Origin: Corallincola holothuriorum
GTDB lineage: Bacteria; Pseudomonadota; Gammaproteobacteria; Enterobacterales; Neiellaceae
Direction: 5' to 3'
DNA: 64,000 nt
Assembly (NCBI RefSeq): GCF_003336225.1
Contig: NZ_QPID01000001.1
Coordinates: forward strand, 248,001 to 312,000
In this document: piece by piece, positions 42,201 through 57,200 of the stretch
How positions within the stretch are numbered: the first letter of the stretch is position 1
Layout: each line of letters opens with the position of its first letter
Position numbers and translations under genes: made by a program
Notes under the pieces: generated by a model
Told to the model about the DNA's origin: nothing
The model's database searches: none
Seen by the model: only the letters and a program-made list of their open reading frames with translations

Positions 42201-45200
42201 GCAAATTGTTTCAGTATTGCCACGACATGTCGTGAAAGATACCCCGACACCACTGACTATTGCGATGAAGGGGGTCTCACGTCTAACGGAAGAGCTTAAT
42301 CTATCCGTGGGTGGACAGAACGTAGTCGTAGAGCGCATTGAACCAAGCAGTGAAGATTCTACGGTCAGCATGATCTATGGTCGCATCGAAGGTTTTTCTA
42401 CGCCGGGTGCTTATGACCTCACCGCAACAGCAAAACAGCAGCAAATCACGACATCTGCGCGCCTTTCAGGGGCATTAACAGTTGACGCGCCATTACGTTT
42501 TGACCATTTCTTGCCGCTTTGGGGGCCGGTACAGGGTGGCGCTCAGTTAAAGGTTTATGGTGAAGGTTTTGAACCGGGCTCCAGTGTCAGTGACGGTCTG
42601 TCTATTTCCATTGGCGGTGTGCCCATTGGCTTCATCAATGTTATCTCGTCAACAGAGCTGTGGATCAGCACGCCTCGCGGTTTACCGGGTAAACAAACGC
42701 TTGCTGGACGCAACCGATATGGACAGGTTTCTGAACTGAACGGTGAACAGGGCGTTGGCTACGGTTTGCAATTTTTAGCCGACGTTGGCTCCAAATATGT
42801 GCAGCCGTTGGATTTGATCGTTGAGCAGGAGAGCGGTATCGCGCTCACCGCTGCCGGCTATTTCAAGGATATCGGTAGAGCGAGTGTGGTTGATAATGTG
42901 CTCTTCTCTGAGTCTTGGTTAGCGGCCAGCTTTAATGTGCAACAGCCTGAAGCGCCATTGCTAGTCGGTGCAGCATCCTCTCTTGGCTCCGATCGTAAGC
43001 ATCAGTTAGCCATCGATCGTTTCGCTATCAGCGGTAAGCTGTTGGCAAAAGCGTTCGACGGCGAAGACTTCAATCTTGATCTGTTAAGTGACAGTGAACG
43101 ACTCACCTATGAGCGTAACAAAGACTATGCGCTACAACGATCTGCCGACTCAGTTGCTCTGCAAATTGACGAGGCTGCTGACGGCACTCGTTCACTGTTT
43201 ACGGCCAACGGCGCTGCCGGTGTCTCCTGGTTAAACCTAGATGATAAAAATACACTGCAAACCAAGGGCTACCTCTGGTCAGACGGTAACGATTTGGTTG
43301 CCGGGCTATCTAAATCAGGCAATACACTATTTGCCGCCACTGTTAATGGCTGGGTGGAGAACACGCCTAAAGAGTGTCTTTCAGCGTGGCAAGATGGTGA
43401 AGCAGTGAAGGTGCTTTCAGCTAACTTTATGGATCAGGATGATCCCGTTGAAGTTTCAAATACTTTAGCTTTACGTGGTGGCGTCAATTTGAGTTATCAC
43501 AATGAGTGGCTATATGGCCATGAGGCCGGAATGGCCGCTGTTTGGGGACCTTGTCCTGCGTCATGGACTGGACGTACAGTTGCACCATTGAAGTCCTACG
43601 AAAGTGATACGCTGACAGCTGTTAATCTATTTGACCCTTACCTGACGCAACAGTGGTCTTTCACGAATACGTTATATGACGTTGAGTTTTATGGTGATTA
43701 TGTCATCGCTGCGCTGGGCTTCGATGGCGTTGAGATTTTCCATAAAAACGCCCCTGAAAACCGTACCAAATTATTGCTTGATACCCAGCTACAGGTCACA
43801 TCGGGCAAAGCGGTTAAGCTTAAGCGGTTAGGCAGCGTACTGTTTGTTGCCAGCCATTCTGGCGTGGTGGTCGCAGACATTCGTCAGCCAATGCAACCTA
43901 AAGTGGTCTCAGCGGGTAATGTCGAACTTATTCAATCAGTTGATTACTTCAAGGGACGGTTAATTACAGCTTCTGGTAGCGCGGGTCTGAAGAGTTTTGA
44001 CTTGCCGGGTACCCTTGTTGTTGATTCATCAATTAATCCAGACCAACCGTTGGCCAGCAATCAACCATTGACGATCACCTTTAGTGAAGCGGTGACATTG
44101 GAATCGGTGGCCACCGGAATCAGTCTGATTAAAGCTGAGTCGGGTGAACTAATACCTGTATCCGTTGACGCGCTAGACCTGCAAGGTGAGGGGGCTCTTA
44201 CGTTCGGTATTAGCTTTAACCGCGAGCCATCTACGGCGTACGAACTGCAGGTAAATAGTGCCGACACGCTCCGTGCTACAGGCCTTTGGGTTGAATTCGG
44301 TCAATCATTAACCACAGCGCCAGAACATGCTTTGGCACCGACTATTTCTACGATAGATAACGGTGCTTACTACTTAGGCGAACAAGCGGAAGTAACCATT
44401 CGCGGCAATGGCTTTAGAGCCAGTGATGAGCTGAAGGTTTTTGTCGATCAATACGCAGTTGATTACGTCTGGAAGGATGAAAGCACGCTGGGAATACCTG
44501 CCGGTGCGCTAGAGCTACTGCCGTTATCTGCTGGTCAGCACCACATTAAAGTTACCGATGGCCGCCTCAAAGCTGCTTACCTTGGCGGTATTATAACGGC
44601 GGATGAGCGCGCCTTCGCTGAGTATCGAGTGTCGCCGGAAACATTGGATCTCGCCGGTGGTCAGCTTATTACTGTGACCGCGTCTCATCAGGTAATTCTG
44701 CCGGGGTCTAAAGTGGTATTAAAGACACCAGAAGGTGCCTTTGTTGAAAGTGAATTCACACCAGACGGTGCGGTCATTAATGACTTTGAAGATGATGTGC
44801 GCACGCTGAATTCGTTCGAGTTCCGTGCTCCAGGCGTTATCGTCCCAGGGGCTTACGAAGTCTATATTAAATACAATGATGAATTGACGCTCGTAGGTGA
44901 GATCGCTTACACGCAGGCATCGCAGTCATTATTCGAGTTACCGAATTATCCTCCCCATGTCATTGGTGCCATGCAGCAAGAAGGTGACCTGCTGATTGTT
45001 GGACTTAAGTCTGGCGCGAAACCGACCACTGAAAACCCAAGTTTGCTTAGCCACGGCATTGAACTGTATGACGTTTCCTTGCCGTCACGTCCAGTTAGAG
45101 TTGCTCAGATCGCTACAACGCAGCCTATTAGTGGCGTCGTGGTGGTGGATAATATGGCGTACTTTGCTAGTGGTAGTGATGGTTTACTGGTTGTAGACAT

Positions 45201-48200
45201 TGCTGCACCCGCTGCTCCACTGATTATTGATCGTTTCCCGGTTCCCGGCTTTAAGGCGACAGGCTTAACTTACATTCCTGCGCGGAATGCGTTGGCTATG
45301 TCGGTTGCAGATGATTTTGGTACCGGATTTATCCGCTTCTTCGATTTGTCAGACAACCAAATGTCGCCGCCATTAGAGCTACCGAACAAGCTCTTTGTGG
45401 ACGGAGAGCTGCAGGGGCAACCTGTCTCTGTGGTTTGGCATGATGGCAAGTTATTCGTCCTGCTTAAGCAGGGGGATAAGCTCTCTTTGGTTACATTTAG
45501 TGATATAGCCTCAGACAGTTACCTGATCCAGCCGTTAGATGTCATTCAGAGCGATGTTTTGGATGCAGACTTAGTCGTGCAATTTGGCCAAATTATCGTG
45601 TCATCCAGTGGCCAGACTGTGGCTTACCAGCCGAATGTCAGTGGTGAGTGGGAAGCGGTGACTTGGAATGATAATTCGTCTGAGCAGAATGCTATTTCTA
45701 TCATTGATGGTGATGTGACTGTTGGCGATGATGATGGCATTAGCACGCTGCCTGACACTCAACTACTACTCAGCAAAGCACTACCTGCTACTGGCGTTGA
45801 TGTGAGTCAGCAAGACACCATCGCCCTTTATTTTAGTCAATTGATTAACACCAGTGCCGACAAGATAACTCCGGCCATCTCAGTGTCCCTGGACGGTGTT
45901 CTGTTAACTGCTGGTCAATATGATGTAGTTGCAGAAAACCGCCTCAGTGGTGGTGTGATCTCAATCACTAGTGTCGATATGGGTGGCAAGGATCGGGCCG
46001 AACTGGAGATAGGTGTGAGTAGTGAACTGCTCAACCTTGGCGGCAAACCACTGGTATCTCCAGTGTCACTGACCTATCAAATGGTCGCGTCACAGCCTGT
46101 TGTGCAGCGCGTGGAGCGTATGGATGGTGATACCCCGGCGGGGCGCTATATTCATGGCGTAGCAGGGGAGATCTTAAAGATCTCTGGGCGTAACTTTGGT
46201 GATGACGTCGCTCAGCTTGCCATTACCGTGGGTGAGACAGTATTGGCCAATGACGCCATCACTCTGATTAGTGATAGTGAAATTAAAGTTGAAATACCTA
46301 ACCTATTCCTAGCGGGCAATGCGACGGCTCTAGCTGTAGCAGTGGAGCGCAATGGTACGAGCTATCGCCTCAATGGTGCTTTGATTGCGTTACCTAGCGT
46401 CTCTATTCAGGACGTTAATCCATTGCGCGGCCCGCCTCAAGGCGGCAATTTTGTCGATATTTATGGTGCAGGTTTTGGTTATCAAACCCAAATCTCATTT
46501 GCCGGAAAAGTTGCCGGTGAAGCGAAATTCTTATCCAGCAATCATCTGCAGGTACGAGTGCCTGCCGGCGACTTTGGTTATGCCGATATTAAAGCAGTTA
46601 ATCCGCAGTTTGCGGCAGAGCAGTCCATTGCTGAAGAGTCCTATTTCTACACGGGGGCAGCGACAGGAAGTGTCGATTTAGCTAGCGATAAGCCGAGCCC
46701 TATTGCTGCCGTCGCCTTGGACGACCAAGTCATTTACGCCGTTACTGGCGGTGAATATGACGTATATAACTTAGAAGGTCGCCTCAGCAAGAAATTGAGA
46801 ACGAATGTCGCACGGTTAGTGGTGGCTGATGTCTCTGATCCTGTTAAGCCGCAAGTGGTTGAAAAACAGTTTGCTGATACGACTTACCCATATTCGTTTG
46901 ATGTCACTGGCGGTTTGGGAACCAAGGGCTTTGAGTCCATTGCCATAGACGGTGATGACTTGTACATAGCCGGTGGTCGTACGCTCTATCATTTTGATAA
47001 GACGTTGGCCACAGATCCTATCTTGCTCAATAGCTATGAGCTGTCTGGCATCATTCGTGATGTTGAAATCGATGACAACTTACTCTACGTCTCTCACAGT
47101 GGCGGAGTTGAAGTTTTCCAACGTCGTAACGACCGCTTGCTGAAGTCAATTAGCCTGATAGACCGTAGTGTGCTTAAAGGCACGCCATATAATTTAAGTG
47201 TTGACGGCGACAGCCTTTGGATCGTGATGACCGATTCCCGTCGTCTTTTACAGATCGAACTGGTTTCGGGTGAATATGCGCTGACCAATAGTTTTGATAC
47301 GGTTGATCTGGCGGATAATCGCTATCGCCCTGACGATGTTGTCGTTCAAAACGACCTGGTATTGGTCTCTACCGGCACAGGTGCTTCAGTTGTTGCCTAT
47401 CAACTTGATCGGTTGGATGGTGCTGAAGCCGTTGCATCATTAAATCTGGCTTATCTTGTTCGCAACGGCACCGTCTTTGCCGGTGAACTACAACTGCAAG
47501 GACAAACCCTGTATGTCGCCGCAGGGCAGGGTGACGTGCAATTATATGACCTGACCAACTGGACCGCTGGGCGTTTTGCCGAGCCGATTGTACTAAAACA
47601 CTATTTCTCAGTCGTCGGCGACGCTACCAGCATTGCGTTCCATCCGAACGCCTTGTACACAGGTTCAGCCTTCCCGTATGTTTCCGGAGAGCCAAGTGAA
47701 AACCCAGTGGCGCAACCGGCTAATGCGACACAATTAGGTGGTCGAATCAGCACGCTGCGCAACGACCTGCTGATGGTGACATCTCATACGCCTACGACTG
47801 GTGATGTATGGCCGCAGTCCGAGCCAGTTTCAGTACAGTTTAACCGCCTGCTCGATCAGACTTTCTTAAACGAGTTTGCTGCCGATCTGTTTGAGATCCG
47901 ACTTGATGGTGCCAAAGTCGCCGGTGACGTACGTTCAATTGTCACCAGTGTCGGTACTCAGTTGATTTTCACACCGGCAGAGCAATTTATTCAGGATAAG
48001 CGTTACACCGTCACGCTTTCTGCCGGTCTGCGTGACATCCATGGCCAGCAATTGGGATCCGAGTACCGTTTCCAATTTACCGCCGCAGTCGGAGCTCAAC
48101 CTGCGATAGAAGAGATCCGTCCCGCATTTGGCTCATGGCGCGGTGGCGAAACCATTAGTATCTATGGTCAGGCCTTTGCCGATGACACTGTCGTTACAAT

Positions 48201-51200
48201 TGGTGGTGTCACTTTGGCACCACACGATATCGATGTTGTAAGTGAATACGAAATCCGTGCTTTCGTGCCCGCGCTCAGTGCTTCACCAGCCGATAATCGA
48301 CCGGTCGCTATCGCCGTAAGCAATGGTGTTCTTGCCGATAGTCAACACGGTGCATTTGTTTACATAGCTGACCCAACAATCGACGCAATTGGCTTGTGGA
48401 CTGCCGATGCCGTTGACAGTACGCAGCAACGATTCAAGTTTAATGATGGCAACATGCTGGGAATACAGGGTAGAGGTTTCAGCCCTACGACCCGTGTAAC
48501 GATCAACGGTGTTGATGCAGAAGACGTTACTCTGGTAGGTGCTAATACCATTATCTTTAGTCAGCCTGACGGGTTACTTGGTAGCTTGCTGGTTGAACTG
48601 AGTAATATTGCCCCCGCGATTGATGGCACCACAAACTCAGATCTGAATATCACCTTGCTGGGTGAAGAGCGCCTATCTGGCGTTACCGGTATGGCTCGTG
48701 ACTATAACAATCTGGTGACCTATAACGATAACGAATGGCAGCTCCTGACTAACATTGAAGGGATCCAACCACAACTGCTTGCTACTGGTGACGTCGATGA
48801 TGTGATTGTTTCTGTTGCACTAAACAGTCGTTATTTGGCTGTGGCATACGGCGGTGCGGCACCTAAGGTACAGATCTATTCTCTAGCCAACCCTTATTCA
48901 CCAGCCAAGGTGAGACAATTCAGCAATAGCGAGGGCTATGAGTTTAGTCAGCTGGCATTACACAATGACGTGTGGATTGGTTATAACCAAGCGCAAGGTG
49001 TTGTTTCTCCGGTACTCGGTGAAGTCACTGAGTTAACTGTTTGGGCGCAGCCTGGCATCGCCAGCGTGGCCAACCAGTATGGTGTGTTCGTACTCTACAA
49101 TGACCGCGTTGAACATCATTCGCCAGAGCAACTGGCACAAGTGAAGTTACTTGAGCATACAGTGATCTCTCCGCAATCTCTGGTCGTTTCTGGTCAGCGT
49201 TTGCTGGTTCGTTCGACGAGTGAACTGGAATTGTTTGATCTCAATCTGCTGATGGCAGATCAGCCAAGCCAGTTGGGTAAAGCACTGTTATCGCAAACAG
49301 ATGCACGTTTCGCCGGTGAACTACTTGTAGCGGAACAAATTTCGCCACAACGCTACGCTGTCTACGACATGGATAAGGCCGGTGAACAGCTGCTATTGCA
49401 GCACATCGTCGATATCGATGGTATCAGTGAACCGAACAGTTGGGCACTGAGTGGCGAGCTGTTGGAGTGGGTAGAGACAGGGCGTTACAGCAGTATTGCA
49501 TTGCCATTGAATAACCTTTGGCAAATACAGCCACGGCGAATTGCCACTGCGAATCAACTGATTCAAGCTGCTGTTGCCGGGGAAATTACTGATTGGCTTG
49601 ATGTCGCATTGGATATTATTGCCAATGGTGAACAGCGTGCTATTGCCGGTGGAACCAGTGTTGTTGGTCGTGAACTTCGCTTCCAAAACTTCGGTGCTGA
49701 CTATGAAATGGGACGCACATACTCGCTGGCATTGTTTAATCAGCCAAGTAACACAATCGCCAATGCAGATGTCAATGTCGACCTGCCATGGTCGCTGACC
49801 ACGACGCCACTATTTGGCGCTACTGAGCCGCGTTTGCAAAGGTTGTCTCCGGCAGGCTCTATTACCGCACGCGCCACCACCTTCACATTGCATGGTGAGC
49901 AACTATTCGCTGTCGATTCAATTCAAATCGGCGCTAATATCATCAGTGCGGCAGAATTTAGCGTTTCAGACGATGGCACCGAGCTTAGTTTCAATACTAG
50001 CTTCGATGTTGCTGGTATCCACTCAGTGACGGCCGTATTTGCAGGTGAACAGGATGCCATCTCTTTACCTGCAGCATTGCTAATTACGCAAGCCATCGAA
50101 TTGACTGATGTCGTTACCAATAATGCCAAGGGTGGTGATAAAGCGCTGAGTGATTCGGGCGCCAACGTAATAACCATTGAAGGTGTCGGATTACAAGGCC
50201 AACTTCAGGTCTACCTCATGCCGTATGGTGAAGGGTACGAGCTAGGCGATTTGACGCCACTTTCGTATCGTTTACAGGATGGCAATATCGTTGTTGGTCT
50301 GTCTCCTTCAGTATCACCTGGTAGCTCTTATCAAGTGGTGGTGGTGCGTGCTACAACCAATGAAATCGTATACGCACCGCTTACTTCGCTGCTGAATGGC
50401 ATTGACGACACCGCGCCTGTTATGCAGGAAGTGAAGCCAAGTGACCAACTCACTGCCGTTCGTCCATTGACGCTTGCCTTTAATGAGCCGGTCAGTTCCG
50501 TGAGCTTCACTGTGACTAAGTCGTTCCTCGATTACAGTCAGCAAGCTGACCAAGATATTACCGCCATGTTTGAGTTGGTAAATATCAGTAGTCATGCACT
50601 TCAACTCCGTTTGAAAAATGGCGCATTGACTAACAATGCCCGTTATCAAATTATCATCGACAACATCCTTGATGGTGCTGGCAACCCAGCTATTGGTACC
50701 AATGCTGGCGTGGGCCGATTTGAGCAGACCTATTTGGCCGCAGATACGCTGCCGCCCAGAGAGCTTGTTGTACGACGCCTTGCCGATGACCGCATCGTCG
50801 ATCTGTCTATGTTATTGACCCGTGGCCGTACAGTTGAATTTACCGTCACTGCGGTCGATAACTACGACACCGAATTGGCTTATAGCTATCGTCGTTCTGT
50901 CGACTTTAATGCACCAAGCACCGACTGGTTGCCTATCGATGAGATCGCTAAGTTTAGTGAACAGATCAAAGAGAATTATAGCTACCTGGAGCTTCGTACT
51001 CGCGCAACAGACCGGGCCGGTAATTTTGTAGACCAGTCATTCCGGTCTGCTCTACGGGATCCATTGGTTGAACTCGAAGCCTTCTTTACTAATCCGGCTG
51101 AGCCGGAAGAATCGGTTCGTGCCGAGGTTCATTTTGATTTGCTGGGCGATATCGATATGGTCGATTTCGTTGAAATCAGCGTGGCGGAGATCGACCGCGG

Positions 51201-54200
51201 TGTGCCAGTCAACGTCACTGCCGGTTATGACCCATTAACCGGTAGCGTGATGGGGTCGGTGTTAAATCCGAAGATCAAAGATCTATTGCCAGAAGGCGCA
51301 GATATTGTTCCTGTTGAATTAACTGCACGCTTGCGGGTTAAGTACGGTTTTAGTGGCATTAAGTTGTTTGAAATGCCGTACACGTTGTATCTCGATCGTA
51401 CACCACCGACGATTGAAATTGTTTCGCCCGGCGATGGTGACTTTGTCGCCCTCGATGAGCGCACTGATGTCCTGATCAAGAGCTTTGATAAATACGGTAT
51501 CGAAACCGTAGAAGTACGCGTTAATAATGGCGACTGGACACTATTACCAGACCCCACTAAGTACAGCTTGGTGCCAACCGTCGATGACATTGCCGCCGGT
51601 ATATTGGTGGAAGCGCGCGCGTTCGATCCTAATGGTAACCAAAGTGAGATCGCGGCAGTACGTATCTACCCTTATGACGCAGAAGCGGGCGCGCCCAAGG
51701 TTGACTTCTTGAGTCCGGTCAATGGTGCCAAATTCCAGGAAGGCGAGGCTGTTAGTTTCGAAGTTCAGTTGCGAAATGTGTTGGATGCAGCGATTTACTT
51801 CGACATTGGTGGTATTGAATCAGCGACCCCGGTGGCAACGGTTAGCCGCAATGCCGACGATGGAGAGCGTCAATTCGTTACCCTCAACATGCCTGCCGTT
51901 GCTGAAAATATTGTCGTCCTGGCGCGTATTCAGAAAGCGAACTTGAAAGGGTATCGCTACCTGAACGTTGTTAATGACGATGGTATCGACGAAGAGATGC
52001 CACTGACGTTGCTACCTGAAAATCGGATCCTGACTGGGACGCAGTTGAGCATTGCCGCACAACGTCCGACTGAGATGTCTGATTTCAGTGAAGAGTCAGT
52101 GGTTGAAGTCACCGATCCAGTAGACGCTGCCGATAGCTATGTTATCAGCGCCACTCAGACCGAACTCGTGACGATTAACAATCTCGGCGATGAAGTCAGT
52201 GTTGTGTCAGTGCTGAAAGACCGCTCAGCACACGAGAAACGCCTACCATACGCGCTAGAAAAAATCAGCTACCTGAGTGATGCTGCACCTACGATAGTAC
52301 TGCAAGCTGCAAGTCCAGATGAACGTATTGTGGGTCAACTTAGTGTGCCTGGTTTGGATGTTGGCGAGCACTTGGTGGTTGCATTGGATAAGGCCAACGG
52401 TGGCTATCAGTTGATGACCGCCAATGGTGTTTTATTCAGCCACTTATCAGGGCATGCGAAGAGCTTGCACGCCGGTACCCGCGGTATCTACTTGCAGAGT
52501 TATGATCAGGGACAATCGGTTCTACGCCGTTTTGATGTGCGGGACGGAAAAGTTGCGCCGATAGCAAGTTTAGAAGCGCCGGTCGAAGGTGAACTGATTG
52601 CAGTTAGTGCTGATCTACTATGGTTCAAGCGCGGCCAAACTATCACCGCTTATGTGGATAGTGAGCAGGTGCTGGTACCTGCTGCTGGCAGCGCCTTCCG
52701 CTCCGAAATCATTATTTCTGCTGCGGCTCAGGGACGCTCCTTACTGCTGTTAACTGATAGCGGTATCCACCACCTGAGTGTGTCATCATCACCATTACTG
52801 AAAGTCGAAAAAGATTTCTTTGTAGCGCTGCCGGCCAAAGCCGATGGTTTCGATATCGACAGCCAACAGTTGGTTACTTGGAACAAAGATCAGTTATCCC
52901 ATTACCAACTGCTGAGTGATGGTGCCCTGATCGTTGGTGCCACACTGCCAATGACGGGTGATGTGCTGGCGGTAAAACGTGATGGCGATATTATTTGGGC
53001 ACAGTTACAGCATCAGGATGGAACGGTCAGTTGGGCTGCAGTGCAGCAGCAAGAGGTCGTTGGCTTCCTACCTGCAGATGCAGAATTGATCGCTGTTGCT
53101 CCTGGTTATCTCTATATCCAAGATCGCAGTTCTGACGTTGTCTCTCTTTACGCCCATGACTTGGATATTGCCGACGTACCACTGTCTGTGGATGTGGTAA
53201 CAACGCCGGAAGCGCTGGCAATTGAGGTTGGCATTACATTAGTCAGCAAACCTATGGGCAGCGTGGCGCTAGCGTTATACAACAATGGCCGCTTAATCAT
53301 GTCTACGCCGACTAATGCCGGCACTCAAGACCAATACACAGTTCGCGTGCCACGAGACTTGTTGCTCAGTGATACCCTTGAATTGGTCGCCACCAGTCAT
53401 ACGGGTGAATTCTCTGATAGCTATAACGTTGATAGCTCTGCAGACATACAGGTAGCGAGCCAGTTACCAGAAGAGGGACAACTGCTGGCTGAAAATGCTG
53501 TCGTGCCAGTGTCTCTGCTATTACCGGCAAGCGCCCGTATCTCAACAGTGAATGCTGAACTGAATGGCGAGAGCAGGGTTCTGGCAACCGGTGAACTGAA
53601 TCGAGCATCGGGTTGGCTTCAGTTGCCAGCACAAGGTGCCCATGAGCTATTACTCGATCTTAATCAGCAACCGTACAACCGTTCTGCATTGCAGGTCGTA
53701 GCCAACCAATCTGATGGGTTGCAAGTGACCATGCTATCTCCCACTCATAACGGCTCTGCCCAAAGTGGTCAGGTGGTGAGTGTTGAATATGTCATAAATG
53801 GCGAACAACTTGCTGAGCTGTCCCATGTCACGGTGTCGTTGCTTGATTTTAATCGCAACTTGATCTCACAAACTTATCTGGCTGATGCCCAGGGTAGCGT
53901 GTCAATGCAGATGCCAAGTGTCGACGTACGTGACACTTATTATCTGCAGGTAACCGGATATTGGGGTGAAAGCTTCTATTACAGCAGTGCCGAAGTGGCC
54001 GTGCAGTTACTGCCGAGAAGCAAAGTGCCACAGCCGGAAGTGCTGGGTATCTCTTCAACCGTGATCGCAGGAAGTGATGTTAGCTACTCGCTTGCCCCGT
54101 TAAACCCAGGTCTTAGTGGTGAGCTGCAGGTGTTTGATAGCACGCAGACTTTACTTGATGCCGATAGCTCATCAGTCAACCTGACAGTACCTAGCGATGT

Positions 54201-57200
54201 TGACTACCTTACTGTCGTGGCCACCGTGCGTGACGACGAAGGTAATCAGAGCGAACGCAGCTACAAGGTTAATGTAAAACTGGGAGTTCAGTTTACGGTC
54301 GCTGCAGAAACCACTTCGTTTGACGTTATGTTGGGTGATGCGGGTCAGGCTTGGTTTAGTGTCGGTCGCGACCTCTATGACCATAACTTCAGCAACGTAG
54401 CTACGCTTTCTGGCGACATTACGGCGATGACTCGGGTAGGTGACCGATTATTGGTGGCTGTTGCCGGCGTTGGCTTACAAATGCTGGATCCACAAGAGCA
54501 GTTCCAACTGCTAAGTACAACCACATTTGCAGATGAAGTTGAACAGTTGGCCGTGAGTGCCGATCATCTGATGGTGTTTGCTGCGCACTCCGCGACTGCA
54601 TTTACCATCAATGGTAATACGCTAGAACCAGCAACCTTGCAAAGTCAGTCAGACAAGCTGTTAGTACCGTTTGCCCAGAGTGAAGATATCGTCGGTGTCC
54701 GTGCGACTGTAGATGGTTTCGTGGTCTCTCGGATCAATGATGTGTTGTTCTTTGATGGTGACCTCGTTGAGAACATTGATCAGCGTTTGGAACTGGCCTC
54801 TGTAGTGAGCATGATCCAGCTTGATGGCGTCGATTATTTCCTCACAGAAGATGCTCAACTTATCTCCGCCATTGACCAACATCGCTTGGATGAAATGAGC
54901 GTGCCGGGTGGGCAACAGCTACTTGGTTTTGGTCAGTATCTAGCCGTGCTGGATAAGACCGGCGGGTCTGTGCATGTCGTTGATGTAACAAATCCTCAGC
55001 ATATAGAAGGTAACGGTAGTTTCGACTTCGTCGCGGGAACCGCCTCTATCTTGGCTGGTTGGTTTGACGGTCAGATTTGGCTAGGTGGCGAGCAGGGCGG
55101 TCGACTCACGCTTCAGTCGCAGTCTGGTGCGCCATTTGTTGCTTACAGAAACAATACTAATGGTGATGTGCAGGAAGTGGCCGCGCGCGGTGGCAAGAGT
55201 CTTATCGCTGCGAGTTACTACGGCGGTTACCATCTTTCAGCCATGGGCAGTGATTGGCAGCTTTCGAGCTATCTAGAGAAAGGTTGGACGGTTGCTGTGG
55301 ATGCGGTTGCCACTGATCACGAGTTTAATTACATCGCCCAACGTGGATTAAGAAAAGTGATCCGCGTTAGCCACGAAAGCATGGTCAGCGGTGATCCAGC
55401 CGCGCAAGATGTGTTTACCCAAGTTGCAGCAGAAGTGTTGCTGCTAACGGATTCTCATATTGTAGCCACCATGGGTAATACCCTGCATTTCGCTGCGAAA
55501 CAGAACCTTTCATTGCATGACAGTGTGCAGTTGCCAGCGGGCGAGCAAGTGATCGCCGCAGTCAGTCACGGTGACACACTGTTTGTTAGCACGATTAATC
55601 GACGCTTGTACAAGATCAGAACTGGTAGCTTGCCGTTCGCCGCCAAAGCTGTGCTGGTTGATAGCGTGATCGATGCAGCAGGCGAGCCTATCGCACATCT
55701 TGATGCGTCAGGCTCTGCCGTGTTCTTCGCTATGAACAACGTCATACATCGTATGAGTATGTTTAATTACGATGATGTCGCGCTTGAGATCGCAGGGTTG
55801 CAATCGGTTGATGCGCTGGTGTACGAGCAGGGGTATGTGTATATCGCCTACCGTACTGCCACCCAGAGCTTGCTAGCCGTGGCTGATGCCCGCACCTGGT
55901 TACTCGAACAGGAAGCACTAGTTGAGTTCAACGCCGGCGTGACTTCGCTAGATGCTGAACATGGGCGTATTATCGTCGGCCTCGGTGAAGCCGGTATTCA
56001 GTCGCTTGACTTAAACGGTCGCTTTAGTCAGCCAACACCAGGCATCTTGTCTCCTGTCCAAGGGGACACCTTTGTTCAGGGCGATACGCTTAACCTGACC
56101 ATCAGTGAATCAAGTAATGCCGTATCAGTTCGCTATTTCGTCAATGCTCAGGAAGTGGCGGGTACCAATACTGCGCCATTTGCTGCCATGGCTATGGTGC
56201 CACCAAGCTTACGTAATGGTCAGCCATTTGAAGTGACTGCGTTGGTAGAGTTGTCATCCGGTGAAACGTATCAAACAGCACCGGTAAAAGTGTTGCTACA
56301 AGGCGAGGAACTGCCGGGCAATGCGTTTAGCGTCTCTTTGACCCACCCGCTGGAAAGTGTCGCGACTTACGTGCCTAAGCCGCTTGAAGTACGCGCTGAA
56401 GTTAACGACGTGTCAGTGCCTGTTTATCAGGTTGAATATTACGAATCTGACAGCATTGACGGCCCGTACCGCATGATCGGTAAGCACTATGGACCAGAAT
56501 ATGTGCTGTATCGCGATTATCGCCTGGAAGATAGCGGCAAGTTCCTTAAGGTTAGGGCTGTCGATGTGTTCGGTAATACGACCGATTCAACACCGATATC
56601 ATTTATCCGTGCAGAAGATGCCATTGCGCCACAGATTGGCAGCTATATGTTGACCGGACCGACACAGGCCGACGACCAAATTATTGAGCAGCATAGCTTC
56701 GGTTTGTCGGTCTCCGTTTCTGACCCTGAAAGTGGCATTGAATCTGCCATTCTCAAGCGCAATAACATTATTGTTGCGGCAGCATTTAACGCCGGCACTA
56801 TCGATATTATTGAAGCGGGAGCGGTTGCGGGCACTGAGTATCTCTATGAACTGGAAGTGACCGATAAGGCTGGTAATACCGCCACACAATCCAAAACCTA
56901 CAGCTTTGTAGAAGACACAGCACCGTCAGTCACTGATTTTGTGGTTAATCCTCTGCAAATACTGGAGCAGGGCGCCTTTAAAGTGACAGCGAATTTAAGT
57001 GATGACGTATCACTGCGTTCCGCTGAGCTTGAATGGAACGGCTTCATCACGCCAGTTGCTGTGGCTGGTACTCATCAACCGGTAAGCATCAGCTTGCGCG
57101 ACCCGCGTGCTGAGCGTCTAACCGATGACGTAATTGCAGATATCATCCTTCGCGTGACCGATGATTTGGGGCAAGTTGTTGAACATCGCCAGCCGACCAC

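Noticed and set aside
36950-56030. YD/RHS repeats or tenascin-like toxin architecture
   Set aside because: Blades follow LVIVD patterns with no YD-repeat motif, no RHS core motif and no C-terminal toxin tip.
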